Source of the DNA: UBA7672 sp964550535
GTDB lineage: Bacteria; Pseudomonadota; Alphaproteobacteria; Caulobacterales; Hyphomonadaceae
Reading direction: 5' to 3'
Length of the DNA stretch: 21,646 bases
Assembly: GCA_964550535.1 (NCBI GenBank)
Contig: CAZJZQ010000055.1
Coordinates: forward strand, 1-21,646
The notes under the pieces are model-generated. The model was not told the origin of the DNA and did no database searches. It was given only the letters and a program-made list of their open reading frames with translations. A program made the translations under genes and the position numbers. Shown in pieces: positions 6,718 through 13,172 of this stretch. Position 1 is the first letter of the stretch; each line of letters opens with the position of its first letter.

Positions 6718-6804
6718 GTTTAGGCAGTCGGCATTGGGCAGTCGGCAGTCGGGGTTCATTCGGGCCGCCGGCTGCCGACTGCCCAATGCCGACTGCCTCA
6801 AACG
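6718..6804. repeat. Long inverted repeat built from a GGCAGTC heptamer, behind cysE
   Basis: Two perfectly complementary 27-nt arms (6722-6748 and 6772-6798) are separated by a 23-nt loop. The pairing is extended by GTTT and AAAC at the outer edges with one bulge. Each arm is made of copies of the heptamer GGCAGTC (three exact copies and one variant, GGCATTG, in the left arm and loop edge). The hairpin begins right after the cysE stop codon and so may terminate transcription or protect the cysE mRNA 3' end. There is no T-run, so it is not a classical intrinsic terminator. Confidence 0.8.
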
Positions 6805-6870
6805 GGGTTGGCGCCGGGTCCGGGGGCGGGTAAGGCTCCCCGCGAACACCCATCCGCCGGAGGCGCCGCC

Positions 6871-7080
6871 ATGAATCCCGAGACCGTGAAGCGCGTCGAA
6901 GACTATCTGAAGCGCACGCTGAATCCCGGCATCACGTTGGCCCCCCGCCCGCGCGTCACCGACAGCGTGGAAGTGCTGATCGCCGGTGAGCATGTCGGCC
7001 TCGTTTACCTGATCGAGGACGAGGGCGAGGTTTCCTATCAGCTCGAAATGACGATCCTGCAGGAAGATCTGGAAGATTAA
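6871..7080 (+). CDS. DUF3126 family protein
   Basis: The product has 69 residues from ATG 6871, which has GGAGG 7 nt upstream (6859-6863); an upstream GTG-started reading is not supported. The sequence (MNPETVKRVEDYLKRTLNP, RPRVTDSVEVLIAGEHVGLVYLIEDEGEVSYQLEMTILQEDLE) matches what I recall of DUF3126. This is a small acidic cytoplasmic family, nearly restricted to alphaproteobacteria and typically found next to cysE, as here. The function is unknown; the conserved linkage suggests a connection with cysteine metabolism, which is inference only. It lies 153 nt beyond cysE, with the large inverted repeat between them, so expression may be uncoupled from cysE. Confidence 0.88.
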   Translation: MNPETVKRVEDYLKRTLNPGITLAPRPRVTDSVEVLIAGEHVGLVYLIEDEGEVSYQLEMTILQEDLED

Positions 7081-7112
7081 GCTGCAACCGGTTGAGCGGG
7101 GGCGCAGCTTAA
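7077..7112 (+). terminator. Possible terminator hairpin after the DUF3126 gene
   Basis: TTAAGCTGC (7077-7085, overlapping the stop codon) pairs perfectly with GCAGCTTAA (7104-7112). The loop is 18 nt and contains the palindrome AACCGGTT. No T-run follows, so the terminator assignment is tentative. Confidence 0.4.
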
Positions 7113-7122
7113 ATCCCGCTCG

Positions 7123-7140
7123 TCCCGATGAAAATCGGGA
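7123..7140. repeat. Short hairpin of dispersed-repeat type
   Basis: TCCCGAT and ATCGGGA close a GAAA tetraloop with a 7-bp stem, followed by TCCAGGG. CGTCCCG...CGGGATCCAG elements of this kind are widespread between genes in proteobacteria. Only this one copy is seen in the window. Confidence 0.5.
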
Positions 7141-7207
7141 TCCAGGGCTGGCGGTGAGGATTGTCCAGACGGCTCGCGCTCCAATCCCCGCTTCCCCCGC
7201 GACATGA

Positions 7208-7236
7208 TTGTGAACCGCCAGGCGCGGGTCTAGCCT
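7208..7236 (+). promoter_or_regulatory. Weak promoter candidate for the hydrolase pair
   Basis: TTGTGA (7208-7213) and TAGCCT (7231-7236) are separated by 17 nt, 40 nt upstream of ATG 7277. The -10 box is weak. A small CAGGGG/CCCCTG hairpin lies at 7246-7263 in the presumed leader. Confidence 0.3.
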
Positions 7237-7276
7237 GATGGCGTCAGGGGCGAAGACCCCTGCGCTGGAGGGAATC

Positions 7277-8224
7277 ATGGTCCGCGCCGTCGCATCCGTT
7301 GCATCCGCCGTTCTGCTTGCTGCTGCGCTCGCCGCGTGCCAGCCATCCGCGCCAACACCTGAAACCGCCACGCCGGAGGCCGCGACGCCCGGCGCCGCGC
7401 GCGCGGTTGAATCGAAATTCGCGACCAGCTCTGACGGGACGAAAATCCACTACGCTGTCTCCGGCGAGGGACCGCTGGTCGTCGCCATCCACGGCTTCCC
7501 GGATTTCAGCGGATCGTGGGATACGCTGCGTCCCGCTCTGGATGACGCCTATCGCGTCGCCGCCATCGACACGCGCGGCTACAACCTTTCAGACCAGCCC
7601 GAAGGCGTCGCGAACTATGACGCGGCGAAGCTGGTCGAAGACGTCGCCGCCGTCATCGCGGCGGAGGGACAGCAGAAAGCGGTGATCGTCGGCCATGACT
7701 GGGGCGCGTTCATTTCATGGCGCACGGCCCTGACGCGGCCCGATCTGGTCGACAGGCTTGTGATCATGTCGGTGCCGCACCCGGCGAATATGGGCCGCCA
7801 GCTTCAGGCCGCGCCGGAGAACAGCAACTACGCCGTCAACTTCCAGCGCGAAGGTTCGGAGAACAATCTGACTGCGGAGGGTTTGGCCGGATGGGTGCAG
7901 GACCCGGCGCAGAAGGCGAAGTATGTCGAGGCGTTCGGCCGCTCCAGCTTTGCGGGCATGATGAACTATTATCGCGCCAACTATCCTTCGGCTGGCGCCG
8001 CCGCCGCGCAGCCTGCCTTCCCGAAGATCGATGCGCCTGTGCTGGTGATCCACGGCATGCAGGATCAGGCGCTGCTTTCCATGGGCCACAACGACACCTG
8101 GGAGCATGTGGCGAAAGATACATCCATCCTGATGATCCCCGACGCCGGGCATTTCGTGCAGCATGATGCGGCCGCACTGGTGAACGTCACGATCCGCAAC
8201 TGGCTCGACGCGCGCAGATCGTAA
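7277..8224 (+). CDS. Alpha/beta hydrolase lipoprotein, epoxide hydrolase-like
   Basis: The product has 315 residues from ATG 7277 (GGAGGG 4 nt upstream). A lipoprotein signal ends in LAAC with Cys21, followed by a Pro/Thr/Ala-rich spacer. The alpha/beta hydrolase core has the oxyanion motif HGFPDFSGSW (72-81), DTRGYNLSDQP (98-108), and the nucleophile elbow VGHDWGA with Asp141. An Asp nucleophile flanked by Trp is characteristic of epoxide hydrolases and haloalkane dehalogenases rather than esterases. The acid is probably Asp263 (HGMQDQAL) and the base His292 (DAGHFVQHD). Tyrosines in the cap (NYYRANY, about 230-236) could serve as the epoxide-activating pair. Most relatives are cytoplasmic, so the lipid anchor is unusual. 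The stop codon is 13 nt before the next lipoprotein hydrolase gene; the two almost certainly form an operon. Confidence 0.9.
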   Translation: MVRAVASVASAVLLAAALAACQPSAPTPETATPEAATPGAARAVESKFATSSDGTKIHYAVSGEGPLVVAIHGFPDFSGSWDTLRPALDDAYRVAAIDTRGYNLSDQPEGVANYDAAKLVEDVAAVIAAEGQQKAVIVGHDWGAFISWRTALTRPDLVDRLVIMSVPHPANMGRQLQAAPENSNYAVNFQREGSENNLTAEGLAGWVQDPAQKAKYVEAFGRSSFAGMMNYYRANYPSAGAAAAQPAFPKIDAPVLVIHGMQDQALLSMGHNDTWEHVAKDTSILMIPDAGHFVQHDAAALVNVTIRNWLDARRS

Positions 8225-8237
8225 GGGGGGAAGAAAC

Positions 8238-9455
8238 ATGAAACGCACTCTTGCGGCCGCATGCCTTGCGGCATTGACCATTGCGGCTTGCTCGCCGCAA
8301 CCGCAGGCCGAAGTCCAACAGGAAGCGCCGCAGCAGGCGACGTTGCCCAAGCCGGACATGAACGGGTCCTACCTGTTCTGGACGCCGGAAGAGCAGCTGA
8401 TCGGTTATCGCAATCTTGAGAAGATCTTCCCGGCCAACACGATCAAGCGCGGTTCGCAGGTTGCGCCTCTGCCCGGCGCTGAGACGGAGTTGGAGATCGC
8501 CTTCACGCATGAAGGCGCAGCGATGACGACCGAAAGCTTCATGGAAAAAGGCATGGCCGGAGGCGTGCTGGTGATCCATCGCGGCGAGGTGGTGCTGGAG
8601 CGTTATGCCCACGGCTACGGTCCCGGTGAAAAGTGGACCAGCTTCTCGGTGGGCAAGTCGATCTCGTCCACGCTGGCCGGCGCCGCGCTGGAGGATGGCG
8701 CGATCCGCAGTCTGGATGATCAGGTGACGGAATACCTGCCGGGCCTGAAAGGCTCGGCGTATGAGGGCGTCACGGTGCGCCAGCTTCTCACCATGACGTC
8801 CGGCGTGAAGTGGGATGAGACATACTCCGATCCCAATTCGGATGTCGGGCGCATCCGGTCCTCGCGCACAGACGACGGATCCGATCCGGTGGTGGCCTAT
8901 ATGGCGAAACTGCCGCGCGAAGCGGAGCCGGGTACGAAGTGGGTCTATAAGACGGGCGAGACGCACCTTGTCGGCTCCGTCGTGCGTGCGGCGACGGGCA
9001 AGAAGCTGGCGGACTATCTTTCTGAAAAAATCTGGGCTCCCTATGGCATGGAGGCGGACGCGATCTGGTTGCTTGATTCATCCGGCGGCGAATATGCCGG
9101 GTGCTGCATCTCCGCGACGCTGCGCGACTTCGGACGCTTCGCCATGTTCTTCATGAACGGCGCGAAGGTGGACGGCGTATCCATCGTTCCCGATGGATGG
9201 ATCGAGGAAGCGACGACGCCGGTTGCGCCGTCGATCCGCGGGACGGGCGGCTATGGCTATCAATGGTGGACGGGTGCGGAGGGGACGTATCGCGCCGTTG
9301 GCATCTTCGGCCAGATGATCCTGTTCGATCCGCCGGACGATCTGATCGTTGTGGTGCAAAGCGCGTGGCCGTCTTCGGGCGATCAGCCATCGGGCGCCAT
9401 GCGTGCGGCATTCGTGGCCGCGGTTCAGGAAGCCGTCGTTGCGCAGCGTCAGTAA
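8238..9455 (+). CDS. Beta-lactamase-fold serine hydrolase lipoprotein
   Basis: The product has 405 residues; a GGGGGGAAG ribosome binding site precedes the ATG. The lipoprotein signal ends in IAAC with Cys18. The class C beta-lactamase/penicillin-binding-protein fold (Beta-lactamase Pfam family) is shown by the S-x-x-K motif Ser137-Val-Gly-Lys140 (in SFSVGKSISS), the Tyr motif Y237-K-T (KWVYKTGETHLVG), the QLLTMTSGVKWDE stretch, and a late GIFGQ segment (355-359) in place of the KTG/HTG box. Relatives include esterases, D-aminopeptidases and 6-aminohexanoate-dimer hydrolase-like enzymes. True beta-lactamase activity is not implied. It should act in the periplasm, anchored by lipid. It follows the alpha/beta hydrolase by 13 nt and is followed 10 nt later by a broken dehydrogenase start. 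Confidence 0.9.
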   Translation: MKRTLAAACLAALTIAACSPQPQAEVQQEAPQQATLPKPDMNGSYLFWTPEEQLIGYRNLEKIFPANTIKRGSQVAPLPGAETELEIAFTHEGAAMTTESFMEKGMAGGVLVIHRGEVVLERYAHGYGPGEKWTSFSVGKSISSTLAGAALEDGAIRSLDDQVTEYLPGLKGSAYEGVTVRQLLTMTSGVKWDETYSDPNSDVGRIRSSRTDDGSDPVVAYMAKLPREAEPGTKWVYKTGETHLVGSVVRAATGKKLADYLSEKIWAPYGMEADAIWLLDSSGGEYAGCCISATLRDFGRFAMFFMNGAKVDGVSIVPDGWIEEATTPVAPSIRGTGGYGYQWWTGAEGTYRAVGIFGQMILFDPPDDLIVVVQSAWPSSGDQPSGAMRAAFVAAVQEAVVAQRQ

Positions 9456-9465
9456 GAAGCAGGGT

Positions 9466-9531
9466 ATGAGCGATCTGACAGGGCGCGTTGCGCTGGTGAC
9501 GGGCGGCGCGCGCGGCAGTGGCGCTGCGTGA
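9466..9531 (+). pseudogene. N-terminal remnant of a short-chain dehydrogenase/reductase
   Basis: An ATG 10 nt after the serine hydrolase stop opens a 21-codon frame, MSDLTGRVALVTGGARGSGAA, ending in TGA. This is the canonical N-terminus of an SDR (FabG-like) enzyme: the LxGRVALVTGGARGxG dinucleotide-binding motif, but cut off just after the glycine-rich loop. SDRs have about 250 residues and no continuation is found in any frame in the next 40 nt, after which the atp terminator begins. I infer a deletion of the rest of a third gene of the hydrolase operon. A tiny translated peptide is possible but improbable as a functional product. Confidence 0.7.
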
Positions 9532-9572
9532 GGAAAGAGCCGCGCGACGCAGCGGCGCAACGTGCCGCCCCC

Positions 9573-9605
9573 AAAAACAAAAGGGCGCGCCGTGAAGCGC
9601 GCCCT
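9573..9605 (-). terminator. Rho-independent terminator of the atp F0 operon
   Basis: Read on the minus strand, AGGGCGCGC pairs perfectly with GCGCGCCCT (9 bp) around a 6-nt loop and is followed by TTTGTTTTT. It lies 33 nt beyond the atpF stop codon, the clearest intrinsic terminator in the window. Confidence 0.9.
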
Positions 9606-9638
9606 TCGCTGAAGTTCTGTGAGTCTTGCGGCGGTGGC

Positions 9639-10169
9639 TTACGACAGCGCTTTCTTCACCGCGTCCAGGCTCTGGGCCAGATGGGCGTCGGCGGCGGTGC
9701 CGGAGAGCTGCTGCACCAGAACGGCGGCGGCGGCTTTCGAGGCGGTGTCGATGGCGGCGTTCTTCACGTCGCGCACGGCGTCTGATTCGGCGCGGGCGAT
9801 GCGATCCTCGGCCATCTTTTCGCGGCGGGCGATGCGGTCGGCGAGGGCGACGCTGGCGGCTTGCGCCAGCTGGGCGGCCTCGCGGCGCGCGGCGTCCACG
9901 ATGGCGGCGGCGTCCGCTTCGGCTTCGGTCTGGCGGCGCTGGGCGTCGGCCAGCTTGGCCTCCGCTTCCAGACGCAACGCCTCGGCGGTGGCGAGTTCGG
10001 CCGTGATCTTCGCGGCGCGGTCGTCCAGAGATTTGGTCAACATGCCCGGCGCCTTCATGTAGGCGACGATGCCCGCGAAGATGATCAGGCCGACGCCAGC
10101 CCAGGTAGTGGGATCGGCGAAGAAGGTGTCGATGCTGAAGCCAGTGGCCTCGCCCGGTTCAACGGCCAT
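9639..10169 (-). CDS. atpF: ATP synthase F0 subunit b
   Basis: The product has 176 residues with the architecture of the F0 b subunit, the peripheral stalk of ATP synthase. There is a short N-terminal segment, one membrane helix (about 23-40, TWAGVGLIIFAGIVAYM), then a long Ala/Glu/Arg-rich coiled coil from about 45 to the end. The PGMLTKSLDDRAAKITAEL stretch just after the membrane helix is typical of b subunits. ATG 10169 starts 1 nt after the stop codon of the b' gene, so translation is coupled. It is the last gene of the F0 operon and is followed by an intrinsic terminator. Having two different b-type genes (b and b') is normal for alphaproteobacteria. Confidence 0.93.
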   Translation of the reverse strand: MAVEPGEATGFSIDTFFADPTTWAGVGLIIFAGIVAYMKAPGMLTKSLDDRAAKITAELATAEALRLEAEAKLADAQRRQTEAEADAAAIVDAARREAAQLAQAASVALADRIARREKMAEDRIARAESDAVRDVKNAAIDTASKAAAAVLVQQLSGTAADAHLAQSLDAVKKALS

Positions 10170-10170
10170 G

Positions 10171-10725
10171 TCAGCCTCCCATCACGCCGGAGACGGCGGA
10201 CTTCACCGCGCCCGGCGCCGGTTTCACGCCGGTGATTTTCTCCGCGATCGCGGCGGCGGTGTCTTCGGCCACGGCCGAGACATTCGCCATCGCCTTGGCG
10301 CGGGTGTCAGAGATGCGGGCTTCGGCGGCGGCGAGGCGGGCGTTGAGGTCCGCCTCGACTTTCGCGGTCTGCGCCGCAGCTTCCTTGTCGGCTTCCGCCC
10401 GCGCGACTGCGGAGCAGGCCCGGGCGGANNNNNNNNNNTCCGCAGTCGCGCGGGCGCGGGCCTTGGCTTCGGCGATCTTCGCTTCCAGCGCCTTCACGGA
10501 CTCGTCCGCTTTGGAGGAGAGCGCCGCCGCGGCCGACACGTTGCCGGCGATCGTGCCGTTACGGTCCTCGATGGCCTTCTGCAATTTGGGCAGGAAGACC
10601 CGCGAGACCGCCACGTAGAGCACGAGGAACGTCACCGCCAGCCAGAAGATCTGGCTGGGGAACGTATCGATCTGCTCGAACGGCGGGAATGACCCGCCTG
10701 AATGTTCGCCCGATTCTGTGGCCAC
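10171..10725 (-). CDS. atpF2: ATP synthase F0 subunit b' (interrupted by an N gap)
   Basis: The product has about 184 residues, from a GTG start at 10725 with GGAG 9 nt upstream. The N-terminal membrane helix follows an FPPFEQIDTFPSQIFWLAVTF lead (FWLAVTFLVLYVAVSRVFLP, about 27-46), and the VFLPKLQKAIEDRNGTIAGN segment is typical of b'. The rest is an Ala/Glu/Lys-rich coiled coil (residues about 60-165) forming the second peripheral-stalk helix. Ten N bases at 10429-10438 fall in the coiled coil near residue 97-100. The frame reads through on both sides only if the real number of bases is 10 or differs from it by a multiple of 3. The flanking codons give a slightly odd ARACSAVARAE stretch with a Cys. 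The gene is probably intact in the organism, but this sequence cannot prove it. Confidence 0.9.
   Translation of the reverse strand: MATESGEHSGGSFPPFEQIDTFPSQIFWLAVTFLVLYVAVSRVFLPKLQKAIEDRNGTIAGNVSAAAALSSKADESVKALEAKIAEAKARARATAXXXXSARACSAVARAEADKEAAAQTAKVEADLNARLAAAEARISDTRAKAMANVSAVAEDTAAAIAEKITGVKPAPGAVKSAVSGVMGG
10396..10456. repeat. 18-nt inverted repeat spanning the assembly gap
   Basis: The 18 bases at 10396-10413 are the exact reverse complement of 10439-10456, the first bases after the N run. The intervening part is 15 known bases plus 10 N. Such a GC-rich hairpin could have stopped sequencing or assembly, or could itself be an artefact of joining. Confidence 0.8.
10429..10438. other. 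Assembly gap (10 N)
   Basis: Ten unknown bases interrupt the b' subunit gene. A round 10-N run is commonly a placeholder, so the true gap length is unknown. Confidence 0.98.
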
Positions 10726-10766
10726 GTGCGGCGCTCCGGAAGGAAGGAGTGATCAGTCGCTGTCGA

Positions 10767-10988
10767 TTAGACGGCGAAGATCAGGATCAGGGCGATAGCG
10801 AAGCCGAAGATGCCGAGCGCTTCCGTCACGGCGAAACCAAAGATCAGGTTGCCGAACTGTTGCGGGGCGGCCGACGGGTTGCGCATCGCGCCGTCGAGGT
10901 ACGAGGCAAAGATGTTGCCCACGCCGATGGCCGCGCCGAGCATGGCGAAGCAGGCGAGACCCGCGCCGATATAGTTGAGACCTTCCAT
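10767..10988 (-). CDS. atpE: ATP synthase F0 subunit c
   Basis: The product has 73 residues, the usual size of the proteolipid that forms the rotor ring. Helix 1 (YIGAGLACFAMLGAAIGVGNIFASYL) carries the Gly/Ala-rich AxxGAAIGxG motif. The polar loop is RNPSAAPQQ. Helix 2 (LIFGFAVTEALGIFGFAIALILIF) carries the ion-binding carboxylate Glu56. There is no Gln/Ser-Thr set typical of sodium-binding rings, so proton coupling is expected. A strong AAGGAGA ribosome binding site lies 6 nt before the ATG, fitting the high synthesis rate c needs. The gene lies between atpB and the b' gene, 41 nt from the latter's start. Confidence 0.97.
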   Translation of the reverse strand: MEGLNYIGAGLACFAMLGAAIGVGNIFASYLDGAMRNPSAAPQQFGNLIFGFAVTEALGIFGFAIALILIFAV

Positions 10989-11046
10989 TTCCGTTCTCCT
11001 TGGGAAGTTCGTGAAGTTCTGGCCCGGGAAGGGCCGCTAAAAGAGG

Positions 11047-11808
11047 TTAGTGGCCTTCGCCCAGCGCATCGTTGAGATACACGCAGGTCAGCATCGCGAA
11101 GACATAGGCCTGCAGGAAGCCGACGAGCACTTCGAGGGCGGTGACGCCCACGACCAGCGGCATGACCAGCAGGCCGCCCATCAGCATGCCGACGCCGCCG
11201 AGCGCAGCGGCCAGCGAGGGGATAAAGCCCGCGAACACTTTCAGCGCGACGTGACCGCCCAGCATGTTGGCGAACAGACGCATGCCGAGGCTGATCGGGC
11301 GCGACAGGAACGAAATGATCTCGATCGGCGTAACGATCAGCAGAAGCGGCAGCGGCACGCCCGACGGCACGAAGATGCCGAGAAATTTGAGGCCTTTCTT
11401 CATGAAGCCGACCACGATCACCAGACCGATGGTGAACAGCGCCATCGCGCCGGTGACGGCGATGTGGCTGGTGGTGGTGAAGAACCACGGAACCAGGCCC
11501 AGCATGTTGGCGATGAAGATGAAGGCGAAAAGCGAGAAAACCAGCGGGATGAAGGGTTTGCCCGGCGCGTGGTTCACGTCCTTCACGATGCCGGCGATAA
11601 AGCCGTACCAGATTTCAGCCAGCGACTGGACCCGGCCCGGAACCGTGGCGAGTTTCGATGTGGCGACAGCCAGGAAGCCGATCACGAGACCGACGCCGAT
11701 CACCATCCACAGCGAGGAATTGGTGAAGGAGAGATCCCAGCCGCCGAGATTGATCTCGAACAGGCGCGTGATCTGGAACTGGTGCATCGGGTCGGTTGCG
11801 AGTCTCAT
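11047..11808 (-). CDS. atpB: ATP synthase F0 subunit a
   Basis: The product has 253 residues. It is the stator membrane subunit that forms the proton half-channels against the c ring. The N-terminus DPMHQFQITRLFEI matches alphaproteobacterial AtpB. Several hydrophobic helices follow, with GRVQSLAEIWYGFI, FIFIANMLGLVPWFFTTTSHIAVT, and the essential Arg177 in PISLGMRLFANMLGGH. The final helices contain GFLQAYVFAMLTCVYLNDAL, which also matches the family. Its ATG overlaps the atpI stop codon by the 4-nt ATGA, so translation is coupled. The downstream atpE start is 58 nt away. Confidence 0.97.
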   Translation of the reverse strand: MRLATDPMHQFQITRLFEINLGGWDLSFTNSSLWMVIGVGLVIGFLAVATSKLATVPGRVQSLAEIWYGFIAGIVKDVNHAPGKPFIPLVFSLFAFIFIANMLGLVPWFFTTTSHIAVTGAMALFTIGLVIVVGFMKKGLKFLGIFVPSGVPLPLLLIVTPIEIISFLSRPISLGMRLFANMLGGHVALKVFAGFIPSLAAALGGVGMLMGGLLVMPLVVGVTALEVLVGFLQAYVFAMLTCVYLNDALGEGH

Positions 11809-12146
11809 CCGGCCTGGTCCCTATCCCTCTCCGCAGCCCCGTCGGCTGGCGTCGTCGTAAGTCCTGCGTTCGCCTCGGCGTTCGCTTGCGTGGCGGTTCG
11901 CACCACGTTCCTCACCCCGGCTGCAAAACCGAGGAAGAGGCATGTGATCAGCGCCCAGGGCGACCAGCCGAACAGCGCATCCAGACCCCAGCCCAGGATC
12001 GACCCCACGATGACTGCGGCCACAAGGTCCGACGCCATCTTGAAGCCCAGGCTTGCTCCCTTGCCCGTCGAAGACGGCGAAGGCCGCGATCTGGCGTCGA
12101 GCTTCTCCTGGGCGTCGGCGATCCGTTTGTTCAGATCGTCGCCCAT
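11805..12146 (-). CDS. atpI: ATP synthase assembly protein AtpI/AtpZ family
   Basis: The product has 113 residues from ATG 12146; longer readings of this frame lack a plausible start. A charged, coiled N-terminal stretch (DDLNKRIADAQEKLDAR) is followed by two membrane helices (about 45-65 and 72-92) joined by GWSPWAL, with conserved glycines (IVGSILGWGLDALFG). A disordered Ala/Thr/Asp tail ends the protein. AtpI family proteins sit at the head of F0 operons and assist c-ring or complex assembly and possibly Mg2+ uptake. It is first in this operon and overlaps atpB by 4 nt. The ribosome binding site is weak. Confidence 0.88.
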   Translation of the reverse strand: MGDDLNKRIADAQEKLDARSRPSPSSTGKGASLGFKMASDLVAAVIVGSILGWGLDALFGWSPWALITCLFLGFAAGVRNVVRTATQANAEANAGLTTTPADGAAERDRDQAG

Positions 12147-12238
12147 GAGGCTCGTCCAGCTTGCAGCTTCGGGGAATAAACCCGGTCCTGTGCGCAACGC
12201 CGCCGGGGCCCGAAAGCCTCTGCCGCATTGTGGCGACA

Positions 12239-12266
12239 CCTATACAGCCGCCCGGATTCCCGTCAA
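12239..12266 (-). promoter_or_regulatory. Housekeeping promoter of the atp F0 operon
   Basis: On the minus strand, TTGACG (12261-12266) and TATAGG (12239-12244) are separated by 16 nt. The expected start near 12232 gives a leader of about 85 nt before atpI. These are among the best -35 and -10 matches in the window, at the position expected for the operon. Confidence 0.65.
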
Positions 12267-12407
12267 GGAAGGTTTCGGGAAGATTTCTGCCCTTAATGCC
12301 CTGTTTTTAAAGCAATAAGCCTGCGAGATTACGCCGCACGATGCACAGACGTCCGAAAGGCCGCAGACTCGGTTGCTGGCGGGCCCTGGGGAAATCGAAC
12401 CCCATCA

Positions 12408-13076
12408 TCATGCCGGGGCGGGAGCGGCCGGCCGGCTTACCCTGCGGGTATGACCCGCGCCGGCAATCAGAAGCCACATGCCAGCGACCGCTTCCGCAGC
12501 CAACAGGGCAAGACCGGAAAGCGAAAGATAGCCCGAATAGGCTGGTGCGCCAATCTGGAGCAGGGAGGACAGAAGGCTGAACCCGGTTGCCGCCAGCCCG
12601 AAAGCGGCGACGGAGCGGGGGATGATGCGGCTGCGCATCAGCAGGAAAAAGAAGATCAGTGATCCTGCGCAGAAATAGACCTGTGCAACATGCCCGGACG
12701 CGTTTCGGGCGCCGCCGGTGAGCGCCATGACGGCCTGATCCGCCGTAGCGAGCCGGTCCGCGCCTCCAAGATCCAATTCGACCAGACTGAATATCGCGAA
12801 CACGCCGAACAGCGCGGCTTCTGCGACCCGGAAAAGGAGTGCGACGAGCGCAAGACCGCGATGCGTGGGCCGGAGGAGTTCGTAGAATGACCACGCCATG
12901 AGGATTGTCGCTGCGCTTGCCGCCGTCTGGAAGGCGACCCCCACCCGACGAATGTCGTCCGAGCCGCCTGCGGTCGTCACCAGTGAGGCGACGTAGGTTG
13001 CGTTGACAGCCAGAAACAGAAATCCGGCCAGCCGGGCGCGTGCGTCGATGTCGGCGTGGGGCCGGTCTGTCGGCAT
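12408..13076 (-). CDS. DUF4386 family membrane protein
   Basis: The product has 222 residues from ATG 13076, which has AGGAG upstream; a longer frame to 13148 has no such signal. About six hydrophobic helices are visible, starting with ARLAGFLFLAVNATYVASLV and including ATILMAWSFYELL, LALVALLFRVAEAALFGVFAIFSL, VYFCAGSLIFFFLLM, VAAFGLAATGFSLLSSLLQI and LALLAAEAVAGMWLLI. The R.AG..FL start, the RVAEA helix and the GSLIFFFLLMRSRIIPRSVAAFGL stretch match what I recall of DUF4386, a family with no established function. It lies 96 nt downstream of the putative anti-sigma gene on the same strand and may belong to that operon or be a target of the sigma factor. Confidence 0.8.
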   Translation of the reverse strand: MPTDRPHADIDARARLAGFLFLAVNATYVASLVTTAGGSDDIRRVGVAFQTAASAATILMAWSFYELLRPTHRGLALVALLFRVAEAALFGVFAIFSLVELDLGGADRLATADQAVMALTGGARNASGHVAQVYFCAGSLIFFFLLMRSRIIPRSVAAFGLAATGFSLLSSLLQIGAPAYSGYLSLSGLALLAAEAVAGMWLLIAGAGHTRRVSRPAAPAPA

Positions 13077-13172
13077 TTTGTCTCCTGCATGCTGGCCAGT
13101 CGCTTGCAGCGAGCGCGACGGCGATCTCCAGCAGTAAGTCGCCGCCAACGGGTTCTGCGGATGCAGCGACAG

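Noticed and set aside
5722..7371. An open frame of 549 codons on the minus strand across cysE, DUF3126 and the hydrolase start
   Set aside because: It runs antisense through three well-supported genes and the heptamer hairpin, with no recognisable domain. It is explained by GC-rich codon usage.
11050..12318. An open frame of 422 codons opposite atpB and atpI, rich in His, Asp, Glu and Arg
   Set aside because: It is the antisense shadow of hydrophobic membrane-protein codons, which read as charged residues on the other strand.
12388..12403. A tRNA T-arm-like sequence (GGGGTTCGATTTCCCC on the minus strand) just past the DUF4386 stop
   Set aside because: The position that should be the invariant C closing the T loop is T, and no matching acceptor, D or anticodon arms are found around it. 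It is at most a 4-bp hairpin or an old remnant.
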